Below, piece by piece: positions 27,882 to 37,393 of a stretch of DNA of 64,000 bases. The notes under the pieces are model-generated. The model searched no databases and was not told the DNA's origin. It saw only the letters and a list, made by a program, of their open reading frames with translations. This DNA is from Parasedimentitalea marina (GTDB taxonomy: Bacteria; Pseudomonadota; Alphaproteobacteria; Rhodobacterales; Rhodobacteraceae): NCBI RefSeq assembly GCF_004006175.1, contig NZ_CP033219.1, positions 2,666,001 through 2,730,000 of the forward strand, in the 5' to 3' direction. Every line of letters starts with the position of its first letter. Position 1 is the first letter of the stretch. Both the position numbers and the translations under genes were made by a program.

Positions 27882-28421
27882 ATGAAACAGAACTCCCCCA
27901 TCATTCGTTGGATCGGCAGACTTGCCAGCCTGAGTTTGATTGCTGTGCTGGTAACTGGCAGCACAGCATTGGCGCAGTCATGGAAAGCCATTGAAAGTAG
28001 AAACCCGATGGGACTTCACTCGCTGTCCCTTTCTGTGCAAAAGCATGAATTCGCCTTGCAAATTGGTTGCGATGAATCGGGACAAGAGACCCGTCAGTTG
28101 AAAATGATGTTTTTTGGGCCGGCACTGCCGCGCCTCTATGGCACCGACGGCCAAACCGAAACTCTCTTGCTACATTTTACCCAGGCCTCGGAACCTTCCT
28201 ACACATTTGAATGGGACGTCTACTATTTTGATGGTGGTCCCGGCGATCAAGCCTGGATCGGCGACCTCACTGTAAATGAGTATTTCTTGCACGAATTCTC
28301 ACAGGCCATCGATATAGATATCTTGAATTCAGACTTAGAATTGATCTACCGCTTCCCTGCAAAAGGCACTGGCGCGGGCGTCAAGGATATTTGGCAGGTC
28401 TGCGGGATTGGCTCAGAATAG
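27882..28421 (+). CDS. exported protein of unknown function
   Basis: This 179-residue protein begins at ATG 27882 (MKQNSPIIRWIGRL), giving a normal signal peptide ending STALAQ; a TTG 12 codons earlier overlaps the PAN gene and is rejected. The mature domain is acidic and beta-rich, with two cysteines (QIGCDESG, WQVCGIG) that could pair. I do not recognise it. It is the last gene of the trio; no terminator is evident after it. Confidence 0.7.
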   Translation: MKQNSPIIRWIGRLASLSLIAVLVTGSTALAQSWKAIESRNPMGLHSLSLSVQKHEFALQIGCDESGQETRQLKMMFFGPALPRLYGTDGQTETLLLHFTQASEPSYTFEWDVYYFDGGPGDQAWIGDLTVNEYFLHEFSQAIDIDILNSDLELIYRFPAKGTGAGVKDIWQVCGIGSE

Positions 28422-28629
28422 CGGGTTCAACGGATTTTGGACCAGCAAGATAAGCTCGAAGTACATCGCGGAATTCTTAGATATTTCCGTCGTTCTCGCA
28501 AAAGAAAGATAGACTATCCCGAGCCTTCTAGGCGCTGATAGATATGTAAAATCTGCCGTTTGTTCGAACCGCAGTTAATGTCCACAGTTGCTCTCAGTGT
28601 AGTATTCCATTTCTATCCTGGGCTAGGAG

Positions 28630-28800
28630 TTAACGTTAGACGGGTTTTGCAGGAACGGCCGCAATGGGCCGTTCATGTCCTATCAAGGCGAGCCGCGGCC
28701 AGACTTTGCAAGTGCCGCTAACTGCACATTGCTGCCGTTGATGCTGGCTACAGCGAATGGCGGCATTCCACCCTTCAGGCTGAAATGTGCCTGGTGCGGC
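28630..28800 (+). repeat. dispersed intergenic repeat, rearranged form
   Basis: It contains GTTAGACGGGTTTTGC (inverted block), ACGGCCGCAATGGGCCG, ACTTTGCAAGTGCCGCTAAC, GCACATTGCTGCCGTTG and GAATGGCGGCATTCCACCC. Blocks of opposite orientation are joined, which shows recombination between copies. No gene is present in 28422-28890. Confidence 0.7.
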
Positions 28801-28891
28801 ATTGACCTCAAATGTAGCTAGATCCGGTAGTATTCTGCGTCTCACATGAAAGTCTTGAGTGGGCCGACTGTGAAATCGGCCCAACGTGCTA

Positions 28892-29452
28892 GATTTCAAC
28901 GGCTTCAGATATTGCCAGAGCGTCTTCCAGCTCAACACCGAGGTATCTGACTGTGCTGTCCATCTTTGTGTGGCCAAGCAAAAGCTGAACCGCACGTAGG
29001 TTTCCCGTCTTCTTATAGATCTGCGAAACCTTGGTCCGGCGCATCGAATGCGTTCCGTAAGCGCTTGGCTCAAGCCCAATGGGTTTAACCCATTCACAAA
29101 CCAGTCGCGCATATTGGCGTGTCGATATGTGCAAGCGTTCGTGGAACCGCCCCGGCCACAAATACCTGGACCCAATCATCATGGGTTCGTCCATCCAGCG
29201 TAGGAGCGATTGTCGCGTTCTCTCAGTGACCTCAAATCGGACTGGCATTTGGGTTTTTATCTGGAGGATCGACGCGCGCTCTTTGACTTGTCCAGCCGCA
29301 AAAACGTCAGATCGCGGTGGTTGTTCGCGATCTCCAAGCGAGCGCGAATTGCCCAGACATGTTTGGGCAGAAGCGGTTTCTTTTGTCCAACAATGCGCCC
29401 CCTGTTCCATGCCGGGCGGCTAGACCAAATGGCGGGCAAATGTAGTGTTTGC
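28892..29452 (-). pseudogene. tyrosine recombinase/integrase relic
   Basis: Two minus-strand frames recover a compact tyrosine recombinase. About 29452-29265 gives RIVGQKKPLLPKHVWAIR and ARLEIANNHRDL. The next frame, to 28892, gives SDVFAAGQVKERASILQIK, WPGRFHERLHISTRQYARL, then SYGTHSMRRTK-like catalytic HxxR, LLLGHTKMDSTVRYLG with the terminal Tyr. The link between the two frames, which should carry the first catalytic Arg (family text SKLRGCDLV), is deleted. It is inactive, the remnant of an integrated element. Confidence 0.85.
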
Positions 29453-29589
29453 ATGATGGTTTCTCCAGTCCTCCACGCCCATCCACACCGCCAACCGGAC
29501 GTTGACACAGCTGTCTAACACGGGCGGGGAAGGCGGCGCAGTGTAAGCCCGGGTACTGCACCTTACACATTTCGATCTAAAGGAGGGGG

Positions 29590-29690
29590 CGGACCTTCGC
29601 TGCGGTCATCCCTAACGGCAGCAATGCGCAGATAACGACCTTTGCAAAGACTGGCCGCCTCCCCGAAGCGGACGTTCGGTAGCCTAAATA
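29590..29690 (-). repeat. dispersed intergenic repeat, inverted orientation
   Basis: The blocks CCTTCGCTGCGGTCATC, CCCTAACGGCAGCAATGCGC and GACCTTTGCAAAGACTGG occur in the reverse order of the plus-oriented copies. The gap 29453-29722 has no gene. Confidence 0.7.
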
Positions 29691-29722
29691 CGTTGGCCAC
29701 TTTGGAGCCTTCCCCACAGTGT

Positions 29723-29926
29723 TTACAGCTCTGAAGAGACACAGTCTGAAGCATTGATATGACTGCCAGCCTCGCGAACTAAGTCGTGAACACGACCTGC
29801 ATCATCGATTTCATGAGAGAGTAGCAAAGCTAGCTTCGCGAGAAACAACTCGGACTTGTCCGGGCCTACAGAATCAAGGCTTGCCGCAAGAGTGTCATAC
29901 ACGCGTTCCAAATCAGTCGGGGTCAT
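29723..29926 (-). CDS. DUF2783 family protein
   Basis: This 67-residue protein matches the DUF2783 pattern (TPTDLERVYDTLAASLDSVGPDKSELFLAKLALLLSHEI). The family is found next to FAD-dependent monooxygenase genes. Its start overlaps the monooxygenase stop by 4 bp, giving translational coupling. Its role is unknown; a partner or stability subunit for the hydroxylase is a reasonable inference. Confidence 0.85.
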   Translation of the reverse strand: MTPTDLERVYDTLAASLDSVGPDKSELFLAKLALLLSHEIDDAGRVHDLVREAGSHINASDCVSSEL

Positions 29927-31530
29927 AGCGAAACTCCTGCCAGTGCATATTTCAGTCCAAGCTCGATAGCGTTGGCTTTGGCCTCAAACCAACGTGCTGC
30001 GATATGCAGATCCGGGCGCACCAGGTACGCGCTTGACCTACCTGCCGAAAGCAACTTGGCGGCTTCCGAGCCGGTATCAACGACAATGATATCAACGCTG
30101 GGAAAATCCATATTCTTGGCAAGACTTTCATCAAATATTATCAACGAAAAACCTTCACCCAAAGTTTCCGACAGGTAGCCATCGCCCTGTCGTGCCTCGG
30201 GCAACACAGCTCCTGCGGGAGGGCCGCCGGAAAACGCGGGATCGTCAGCGCTGACCACCGGGCTGTCGGCATAAGTATAGGGAGTCATTTGGCGTGGGTT
30301 TGCCAATTCCCCAGCAAATGAGTGGCTGAGCGCAAGGTTCAGGGCCGCGTTTCGCATCACTTCCCAACCGCGCGTAGGCGGTGTCATGAACCGTGCTGAT
30401 TTGGTCGCATTTGAAAACACATCCAACGTGGCGCCACGACGTTCCGGCGTATAGCTGTCAAGCAATGCGGCTCCCGCTTTGCCTTGCATCACCCAGGCAA
30501 GTTTCCACGCAATATTTTGTGCGTCCGCCAATCCGTTGTTCAGCCCACGTACGCCGAAAATTGGCACAACATGCGCAGAGTCGCCGATAAAGAAAATCCG
30601 CCCATCGCGGTAGTCGTCCAAGGCGAGGGTATTAGCAGAATAGACACTCCACCATTCCAATTCCCAATCACCATCATAGCCAACCTCCTTCAAAACGGAG
30701 GAGACAGAAGCACGCACTGTGCTTTCCGTCATGGCGTCAGCCTCATCCTCGTTATCGGCCAATTGGTAATCAATCCGCCAGATATTATCCGGCTGTTTGT
30801 GAATCAGGATGGTTGCCCCCCGTCTACAATCGGGATCAAACAACGCTCGGCGAATGGTTGGATAGTCATGTGACATTTGCACATCTGCTATTACATACCG
30901 CCCCTCGTAGTTTTCTCCTTTGAGACGCAGTCCACGCATCTGGCGCACTTGGCTGCGCGCCCCATCCGCAGCCAACACGTAGCTTGCATCAAGCGCGTAG
31001 CTACCATGGGGATCTGTCACTTCAAGTTTGACGCCCTCATCAATATCCCCAACACGCACGACTCTGCTTCGCCAGCGCGTCTCGATCAGGGGGTTGCGCT
31101 CAACCGCATCCCACAGAAACTGCTCGATATATTGTTGTTGAAGGTTGTACATCGGGCGGTATTTTTCTTGATCACCATCAGGCATCTGGAATTCCAGAAT
31201 TTGTTTGCCTCGGTAAAAACTACGCCCGGTGGTCCACCCCAACGATTTTTGCAAAAAAGGTGCGACGGCACCGATGCGATCAAGAATATAAAAACTTGAT
31301 CGCGCCACACATATTGCTCGGCTGCCATCATTGAACGTCGGCTTTGCGTCGAAAACGACCGACGCTACGCCCTCGCGGGCAAGGGCAAGTGCCGCCGTCA
31401 TTCCAATGGGTCCAGCCCCGACGATAGCAACTGGGGCAGGGTCTGCCAGGCCAGCCCGTTCGGTTGGCGCATCAAAATGCGGGTAAGTAAAATAGAGTGA
31501 ATCTGTTTCGCTACGTCCTGCGGGTCTCAT
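29923..31530 (-). CDS. FAD-dependent aromatic hydroxylase (MhpA-like)
   Basis: This 535-residue class A flavoprotein monooxygenase would use NAD(P)H and O2 to hydroxylate a phenolic substrate. It shows the Rossmann GAGPIGMTAALALAREG, the DG motif AADGARSQVR and the GD motif FFIGDSAHVVPIFGVRGLNN. An additional C-terminal thioredoxin-like region spans 430-535. ATG 31530 has GGAGA 7 bases upstream. It is coupled to DUF2783 and divergent from a LuxR regulator with 71 bp between the starts. The aromatic substrate is unknown; neighbouring ring-cleavage genes are absent. Confidence 0.9.
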   Translation of the reverse strand: MRPAGRSETDSLYFTYPHFDAPTERAGLADPAPVAIVGAGPIGMTAALALAREGVASVVFDAKPTFNDGSRAICVARSSFYILDRIGAVAPFLQKSLGWTTGRSFYRGKQILEFQMPDGDQEKYRPMYNLQQQYIEQFLWDAVERNPLIETRWRSRVVRVGDIDEGVKLEVTDPHGSYALDASYVLAADGARSQVRQMRGLRLKGENYEGRYVIADVQMSHDYPTIRRALFDPDCRRGATILIHKQPDNIWRIDYQLADNEDEADAMTESTVRASVSSVLKEVGYDGDWELEWWSVYSANTLALDDYRDGRIFFIGDSAHVVPIFGVRGLNNGLADAQNIAWKLAWVMQGKAGAALLDSYTPERRGATLDVFSNATKSARFMTPPTRGWEVMRNAALNLALSHSFAGELANPRQMTPYTYADSPVVSADDPAFSGGPPAGAVLPEARQGDGYLSETLGEGFSLIIFDESLAKNMDFPSVDIIVVDTGSEAAKLLSAGRSSAYLVRPDLHIAARWFEAKANAIELGLKYALAGVSL

Positions 31531-31601
31531 GGCATTCTCCAGTAATTCCCCTTCAGACTAAGAAGATATGCGAACAACGTCTGTCCCCTTTAGGAGGGGA
31601 C

Positions 31602-32318
31602 ATGTTATGGACCCTCATGACCTCGACAGCCCACTATATAGACCTCTGCCTCGCTCGTTTGGGGACAGACACCTTCGCTCAGGCTTTTTGCGACTTCGTT
31701 GAGAGACTCGGCACCGATCAAATCATGGTGTTTTCTATCGAAAAACGCCAGGCAACTTGCCTGATGTCTCGCCATTTTAGCCAAACCGCATTGGCCAATG
31801 AACTTGCGGCGATGTACCTTGATGGTTGGTACAGAAACGACCCGCTTTTGCCTGAGTTGTTGGCATCCTCGCCCGGTACAGTAACTCTTCGTTCCCTAGA
31901 TGATGTATCAAAGGACATGGATGCCGAATACCGCCAAAAATTCTTTGACACACCAGGCCTTCTTACCAAAACAACCCTGCTTGGTGTGGGAAGCGATTTG
32001 CGGCTCTTCATTAGCCTTTATCAAACGGGAACCTCAACAGCCCCGCTTGATCCTGACTTATTTGTATTGGTAGGCCGGCTCGCACTATTGCATTTCGAAC
32101 AGCAAGTCGGATCCGACGCACCAGCACTACTGGATGTTCTCAGCACGCGTGAACGCACAGTTTGCCTCGGTATCTTGGCAGGCCAGAAAACGGAACTTAT
32201 CGCTGCTAATATTGGCGTCGCACCCTCTACCGTCGTGACCTACCGAAAACGCGCCTACAGCAAACTCGGTATAAGCTCGCGTGCCAGCCTATTTGCTCTG
32301 TGCCGCACGTCATCATGA
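31602..32318 (+). CDS. LuxR-family regulator, probable autoinducer-type
   Basis: This is a 238-residue regulator. ATG 31602 follows AGGAGGGG; ATG 31617 is an alternative. A helical N-terminal domain of about 170 residues (YIDLCLARLGTDTFAQAFCDF, WYRNDPLLPELL) resembles autoinducer-binding or related ligand domains. It lacks an obvious full set of the usual Trp/Tyr/Asp contacts, so a non-AHL ligand is possible. The C-terminal helix-turn-helix is LSTRERTVCLGILAGQKTEL...GVAPSTVVTYRKRAYSKLGI. It is divergent from the hydroxylase operon, the likely target. Confidence 0.88.
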   Translation: MLWTLMTSTAHYIDLCLARLGTDTFAQAFCDFVERLGTDQIMVFSIEKRQATCLMSRHFSQTALANELAAMYLDGWYRNDPLLPELLASSPGTVTLRSLDDVSKDMDAEYRQKFFDTPGLLTKTTLLGVGSDLRLFISLYQTGTSTAPLDPDLFVLVGRLALLHFEQQVGSDAPALLDVLSTRERTVCLGILAGQKTELIAANIGVAPSTVVTYRKRAYSKLGISSRASLFALCRTSS

Positions 32319-32365
32319 ACGTCGACTATCATAGTGAAAGGTTTCGGTCCTGGGTCTGAAAAGGG

Positions 32366-33802
32366 CTGGAACCGGCCATTAGACAGGTTTTGCATAGATG
32401 GCGGCTTTGGACCGTTACTCCAGTTGGATCAACAACAGTAATGATGGCAAGGTCCGCAGGCGAGATGGGAACAGACCGACGGCACGCCATTTGGACCGCG
32501 CATGCAGTCACCCTGCCCCGGTATGCCAGACTAGAGTTGGCTTTTGGAGCGAATCCTGAGCATCCCGGAAGGTAAGCGCTATACCCCGTTTTATGACGCA
32601 GCTCCCGCAAATAGCTGTGGGTGTCTGCGGCTTAGCCCCGCCGAAAATTTGGCAGTATGGTCGCTGTTCCACTGACCACCTTTATCTAGCTGAATGCCTT
32701 GGTCTCGCCCGATGACAAGGCGGCAGTGACTGGGCTGATGCACACTTTCTCTCGCGAGTACCGTGACCTTGAACACTTGATAAGGCCACGCGATGACCAC
32801 TCCTGACCCGCCCCACCCAAAACCAACAGCCCAAGTTGAACTTTACTTCGAGGTCCTGGGCCTGGACGACACTCTCCGGTTTTTAGAAGCCTTCGGTGGC
32901 ACCGAAATCTATATTGCAGGCAACCCCGGAACCCACTCCAGCGTCGTTGCTGTGGTGGGGTACGACAAGGCCAAGGCGTTGACGGAAAATCTCACCGGTT
33001 ACAACCTCGTGTCCCTCTGGCCAAAAAGTGGCGGGCCCGCGCGTAAAAAGCCCAGAGTTTGTTAACGGATCAGGTCGCGCGCAAACTCTGTGTGACCGAT
33101 GTGGCAGTACGGAATTGGCTGAGGGCGGACGCGAACAAGGAAGCTGCCCGCTGAGATTGCCCCCCCCCCTGGCCTCCCATTCAATGCTTCAACCCGTCTT
33201 CGATGTTTCGCGACAACGGCGTTCAAAGACGGTTTAAAGACGCGTTCAAACCACCGATTTGAACGGTTTGCCCGCTGTTAGGAGACACTTGATACTGCAG
33301 TAACCGGAAGAGCCCAGAGGATGCCGGAAGAACCCGGATAGAACCTTACAAACAAGGGGTTTTGTGACGGTGGGCCGCATCCTGGGTAGGTTTGATGGGT
33401 GTCCTTCAAAACAGCTTAAAACGGGCATTTAACGCCGTATGTCCAATATTGAGACATCAAACTTTGCAAATTACCCTGTCCTCCGTGAGAGCCTTATATT
33501 TAGGGTTGATCGGCCATTCTAACCGTCTCGGCACCCTACCAAGTGAGCGTCTTCCTAGGGACGGAACTGGGAAATCCTGCGCCAAGTTTATTCACGACTT
33601 CCCGGAAAAGGATTAGTTGATAATAATCAAAGAGATATATGCATTTGATAAGTTCCGTTGCGTGCAGGAAGTGGGAAGCGTTTTTGGGGAGAACTGACAC
33701 ATGGTGCCCCCGTCTGGGATCCGAGAACGGCACCAGTTTCGTACACTTTCTTCCGATACCGCCCCTTCGCCGCGTCCAGCACCAACGGCAGCTATGCGCA
33801 GA
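32366..33802. repeat. 1.44-kb duplicated segment, copy B
   Basis: Direct copy of 243-1678 at an offset of 32122-32123 bases. The hairpin GTTCAAA/TTTGAAC recurs at 33244-33264. The right edge continues as another dispersed-repeat variant to about 33850 (ATTGCTACCTTTGCAAAGTT). No gene other than the Mor-like fragment at 32793 is credible up to 33918. Confidence 0.9.
32793..33065 (+). pseudogene. Mor-like phage activator fragment, second copy
   Basis: This 90-residue frame is the same as that at 671-943 except for two amino-acid changes (L to P, L to H). It has the FGGTEIYIAG core but no C-terminal helix-turn-helix. The preserved frame in both copies may simply reflect recent duplication. Confidence 0.45.
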
Positions 33803-33918
33803 TTGCTACCTTTGCAAAGTTTGGCCCGTTTTCCGACAGCGGCCTTTCGTGTCGCGTGCGGCGAAAGCCGGGTGAGAGCCCTTTCTGACAGATGCTGCGG
33901 AGCTCACGAATGTCTGCT

Positions 33919-34497
33919 TCAGCAAGCTTCGGCCTCTCCCACTAAATCAGTTTCACCTGCCATCAAAAAAATGAAATCAATTTTGCTGTCATATGAAAGT
34001 ACAAAGCGGACGGGTTGACTGCGCTCAGTTCTGCTTTCAACAACTCGCAGATATTTTTCGTTTCGATCACCGCACTGTTTTATTGCCGCCAATCTTCCTT
34101 GTGAAACCTCGGCGTCTGCCCACGTGTTGAAGGCATCTATTACTTGACCATAGTTAATGGTGTCGCCGCGACCTTCTGCGGCCAGGCTATGCCACTGAAC
34201 TTGGCATCCATAAAAGTTGCCTTCATAGGTATTTAAGTCAGACAGCGATACATGCGCATCGAATGGCATCCATGCGCGTCCTGTTGTTGCTCCGATGCTG
34301 AGGGCTGTATCTCTGGGCAACGGGTCTAAACCGTTTCCGTTTATAGTCTGCTCATCCAATAATGATGGTACACATCTATCAAAAAACAGCTCGGACATCC
34401 AAAGGGCGGGAATGTTCTGTTCGTCGGCGTAGACGGTGCTCACAGAGAACGCCAGAATGACCCCCCACGGAATTTTCAAATATTTGGCAGAAATCAT
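33919..34497 (-). CDS. secreted protein of unknown function
   Basis: This 192-residue protein has a signal peptide (VILAFSVSTVYA). The mature chain has four cysteines (DRCVPSLL, YGCQVQW, IKQCGDRN and a terminal C). Motifs such as AWMPFDAHVS and EGNFYGCQV are not ones I recognise. AGGGG lies 8 bases before ATG. It stands alone between repeat blocks. Confidence 0.65.
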   Translation of the reverse strand: MISAKYLKIPWGVILAFSVSTVYADEQNIPALWMSELFFDRCVPSLLDEQTINGNGLDPLPRDTALSIGATTGRAWMPFDAHVSLSDLNTYEGNFYGCQVQWHSLAAEGRGDTINYGQVIDAFNTWADAEVSQGRLAAIKQCGDRNEKYLRVVESRTERSQPVRFVLSYDSKIDFIFLMAGETDLVGEAEAC

Positions 34498-34599
34498 TTG
34501 AATTGGCCCCTACTTGTAATGTCACCCGGCAAGTGCCGTAGCTGGCTTTACTGGGCATCTCTCGGTTGAGGCTCAACTATAAAGCAGACCTTGAGTACG

Positions 34600-34850
34600 A
34601 AGTCACGAGTGTCGGCTTTGTCCGCATTCTGTGAACTCGCGACCCGCGCAGCGAAGGTCTGCTGTCGCAAATTAGCATAGACGACCGTGGGTCCGATTCG
34701 GGCTGACTGCTGCCGTTAGACGCGGCCACCACCAACGGCAGCTCTACGCAGAAAGCACCCTTTGCAAAGTCTGGCCGCGACTTGCCGTGATATGACGTGA
34801 ACGGCCCAGACCGGACCTTCGAACGGTCCGCAGCCAACTGCTGGTCAGAG
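34600..34850 (-). repeat. dispersed intergenic repeat, inverted, multi-block
   Basis: The blocks are GTGTCGGCTTTGTCCGC, TGCTGCCGTTAGACGC, CACCAACGGCAGCTCTACGC, CCTTTGCAAAGTCTGGCCG and GACCGGACCTTCGAACGGTC. The last block recurs near 58870 in the opposite direction. The rest of 34498-35388 has no gene that I can support. Confidence 0.7.
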
Positions 34851-35388
34851 CACAAACTCACTGATGCCGTACTTTGCACCAATATCCGCTTCGGTGCGCA
34901 AGTCATGAAGGCTTTTGCACCAGGGCTTTAGTGTGGGGCAGTGGGCGCTGGTTGTAGTGATGCACAATCAGGCGTTTTCGCGCGTATTCGGTCGTTTATC
35001 TTGGGGAGTCAACATCGTCCAGACAAGGCGTGAGTTGCTCATCTCTAGTCGCTTCCCTTCCTTCGTCTCTCCCAAGTCTTCGCTGTCAGTCTGGTCCAAG
35101 ACTTCAAACGGTTGCCGGTTGACCACGTGATTTCCGAAATGCAGCTTGAAAATGCTCCCAGAGTGATGTCGCCCGTTACTGTTTCATCGACGTTCTTTAC
35201 CACTAGCGCGGTGTGTGTAGGATTTTAGTGTAAAGCGCATGACTTTATTGCCCTCTGTGGTTTGGTTTAGGTGCGCTTGATCCAACAACCAGGGAGAGCA
35301 TAACATGGGGTGTAATTCAGAGCAAGTTGAGCTAACATCTACAAAGACACCAGAACAGATGCCTTGTATTGATAGAGTGAGGATCGAG

Positions 35389-36021
35389 ATGTTTCGACGT
35401 CAATTTGTGTTTTTAACGCTTTTTAGTGGACTATTTTCGGGTTCGTTGGCGAATGCACAGCGATGCGATGGCGGGCAAGTAATTTTCCTAATAAACCCAA
35501 ATCAAAGTAGAGCGGCAAGCGCTCTGCTGGAAGGGGCAATGGAGGCAGCGGGCGATCAGGATGTTTTACATTGCAATCCAAAAATCGAATACATCGAAAT
35601 AGGCAACTCCTTTGGAGGAGTGCTTAACGTACTCGATAGAACGTCAAAAGAGTTTGATAACGCGGTGGTTGTTGGAGCCTTTGGTGAGGGTATTGGTCGG
35701 AAGTATGCCGCACAGTATCCGAATATTGCTTACTTGGACGTTCTGCCAAGTGGAATAAATGTCAGCGCCAGTACTGAAAACTACTATGCATTAAGAGCTG
35801 ATGGCTTTGGAAGTTGGGACGTTGACTTTCGAAAACAAGGCATTGCTGCTATGGACTTGTCAGTTGCAATGGCGAATTCGTTTTATCAAAACGAAAATGG
35901 TTCGGTACACAATAGGCCGTTCGCGCCCAGCATATTTGGAGACCAACTCGAAGGAGCCATAAACTCCTACGAAATAGATACATATACAAATGAGGTTAAG
36001 GTTATTGGAGGTCGCAATTAG
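35389..36021 (+). CDS. exported protein, first gene of an AT-rich cassette
   Basis: ATG 35389 follows GAGGATCGAG and starts a signal peptide (VFLTLFSGLFSGSLANAQ); longer in-frame starts at 35305 and 35359 would bury it. The 210-residue chain has alternating strands and helices (GQVIFLINPNQSRAASALLEG, VVVGAFGEGIGRKYAAQYPN, IAYLDVLPSG). The pattern faintly recalls one lobe of a periplasmic binding protein, but no family is recognised. The next gene starts 3 bp after the stop. A+T content is visibly above that of the flanks. Confidence 0.7.
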   Translation: MFRRQFVFLTLFSGLFSGSLANAQRCDGGQVIFLINPNQSRAASALLEGAMEAAGDQDVLHCNPKIEYIEIGNSFGGVLNVLDRTSKEFDNAVVVGAFGEGIGRKYAAQYPNIAYLDVLPSGINVSASTENYYALRADGFGSWDVDFRKQGIAAMDLSVAMANSFYQNENGSVHNRPFAPSIFGDQLEGAINSYEIDTYTNEVKVIGGRN

Positions 36022-36024
36022 AAG

Positions 36025-36351
36025 ATGGCGGATTCTGTTGGGAAGGATTTATTAGGGCCTGTGATCACTATGATCGGTTGGATGACTCCAATCGTTATTG
36101 GACTAATAGCTATTGGTCGCAATCCATCTATCTCTACTGAGATAGCTGGGCAAATTTGGTATAGTATGTTTGCTTTTTTAGTAATTTATGCCTGTGCAAT
36201 CTCGCATATAGTAATTTGCGCGATCGATATTTGGGGGCGTCGCACTCCACCAGTAAGCCCGTTTTTTTCCTTTCTTGCAACTTTCATGCTATTTTCGATG
36301 TCAGTGATATATTGGATAGCAATTTTTCTGATTGGGTTTGCAAATGACTGA
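36025..36351 (+). CDS. membrane protein, second gene of the cassette
   Basis: This 108-residue protein has three hydrophobic segments (about 14-32, 45-70, 80-105) joined by short loops (GRNPSIST, DIWGRRTPPVS). It is not recognised. It lies 3 bp after the exported protein and overlaps the next gene by 8 bp, so the three are translationally coupled. Confidence 0.65.
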   Translation: MADSVGKDLLGPVITMIGWMTPIVIGLIAIGRNPSISTEIAGQIWYSMFAFLVIYACAISHIVICAIDIWGRRTPPVSPFFSFLATFMLFSMSVIYWIAIFLIGFAND

Positions 36352-36664
36352 ATTGCTTTCACCAGACCACCGGTATGAATTGCTGCGCTTTAATGGACTA
36401 AGGGTATACCTTGAGGATCAAGGTAAGAGAAATGTTTTTACTGAAGTAATAGTTTCGTTCAGGGACGACAATCAACAATCGACTGAATTTCTCAACCCAC
36501 ATTTTCAAGTTGAAGTAATAAAAGGGTACCTACTTTTCTATGGAGATGATTTGAAGGATTTGGTGAACCAAATTTTTCCGCAAGCCTCAGATTCCGATAA
36601 AGAAAATGTTATGGAGATGATTGCCAGATACTACATTGATGTCGTTGATGGCCACATCCAATAA
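36344..36664 (+). CDS. cytoplasmic protein, third gene of the cassette
   Basis: This 106-residue protein starts at ATG 36344 inside the previous gene. It is acidic and mixed alpha/beta (VYLEDQGKRNVFTEVIVSFR, YLLFYGDDLKDLVNQIF). There is no signal peptide and no known motif. Together the three genes place one product in each compartment: periplasm, membrane, cytoplasm. Confidence 0.6.
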   Translation: MTELLSPDHRYELLRFNGLRVYLEDQGKRNVFTEVIVSFRDDNQQSTEFLNPHFQVEVIKGYLLFYGDDLKDLVNQIFPQASDSDKENVMEMIARYYIDVVDGHIQ

Positions 36665-36774
36665 TTTCCCCTTAGAAAGGCGTTCTGGGTTTCTCTCGGT
36701 CTGCAAAATCATAGGGCCATAATAACTATCTGAGGGAACCCTAAAGGCGCTTGGACCAACTTGGCATCCAAACT

Positions 36775-37010
36775 CTAAGCCGACATTGGCGCCGGTGCAG
36801 CGAATTGGTGCTTTGTCCGCAGTTTGCCAGTTCATGGGCGGCGCAGCGAACGGCGGCATCCCGCCTTTCTTGCTTCAGACGTCCCCCGTGCTGCATTGCG
36901 CACCAATGTCTTAGAAGGGCTGGAAGCAGCCGTTAGACGGGCTTGGCGCGAACGGCGGATTTGGGCCAAGTGCTCCAGTTGGACTGACAACAGCGGCCTA
37001 TATTGTCCGG
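36775..37010 (-). repeat. dispersed intergenic repeat beside the Mu left end
   Basis: Inverted family blocks: AAGCCGACATTGGCGCCGG, GAACGGCGGCATCCCGCC, TGCTGCATTGCGCACC, AGAAGGGCTGGAAGCAGCCG, TTAGACGGGCTTGGC. It directly precedes the Mu-like element, so both ends of copy 2 lie in this repeat. Confidence 0.75.
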
Positions 37011-37243
37011 CACCCTGGTCGCTCGTGACAATCGCAGTGAATGGCTGCTAAGCATTTCCTATAACTGCGGAGCAATCTGGCGGCTGCAGGAAACCGCCTC
37101 CAAGAACTAATAAGAACACTTTCAAAAATCGCTCGGTAAAAATCGTTAGCGTTACATTTTACACCAATCACATCGCCCATATTTTTAGGCCCCTCGAAAT
37201 GCATAGAGGTAGGGACATTTCAATAAAATTAGGCAATAAGAAT

Positions 37244-37393
37244 ATGAACGAACAACCAATAAACGCCATGGATTTGCTAAATATCGTAGCATTGGTCGAA
37301 GCTTTGGAAAAGACACAGCCGGGCTGGGGCATTGAACAATTTCGCAAGGCAGTAGCCCGAGTAAAACTACTCGGGGCGAGCGCTCTGCAATAG
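37244..37393 (+). CDS. possible small left-end phage protein
   Basis: This 49-residue frame (MNEQPINAMDLLNIVALVEA...) ends 27 bp inside the convergent repressor gene. It is helical and acidic-basic mixed, with no motif. The ribosome-binding site is weak. It could be a real small phage gene or chance. Confidence 0.3.
   Translation: MNEQPINAMDLLNIVALVEALEKTQPGWGIEQFRKAVARVKLLGASALQ

Noticed and set aside
28422..28890. Additional gene after the exported trio
   Set aside because: Only repeat blocks are present; open frames are short and differ from any coding pattern.
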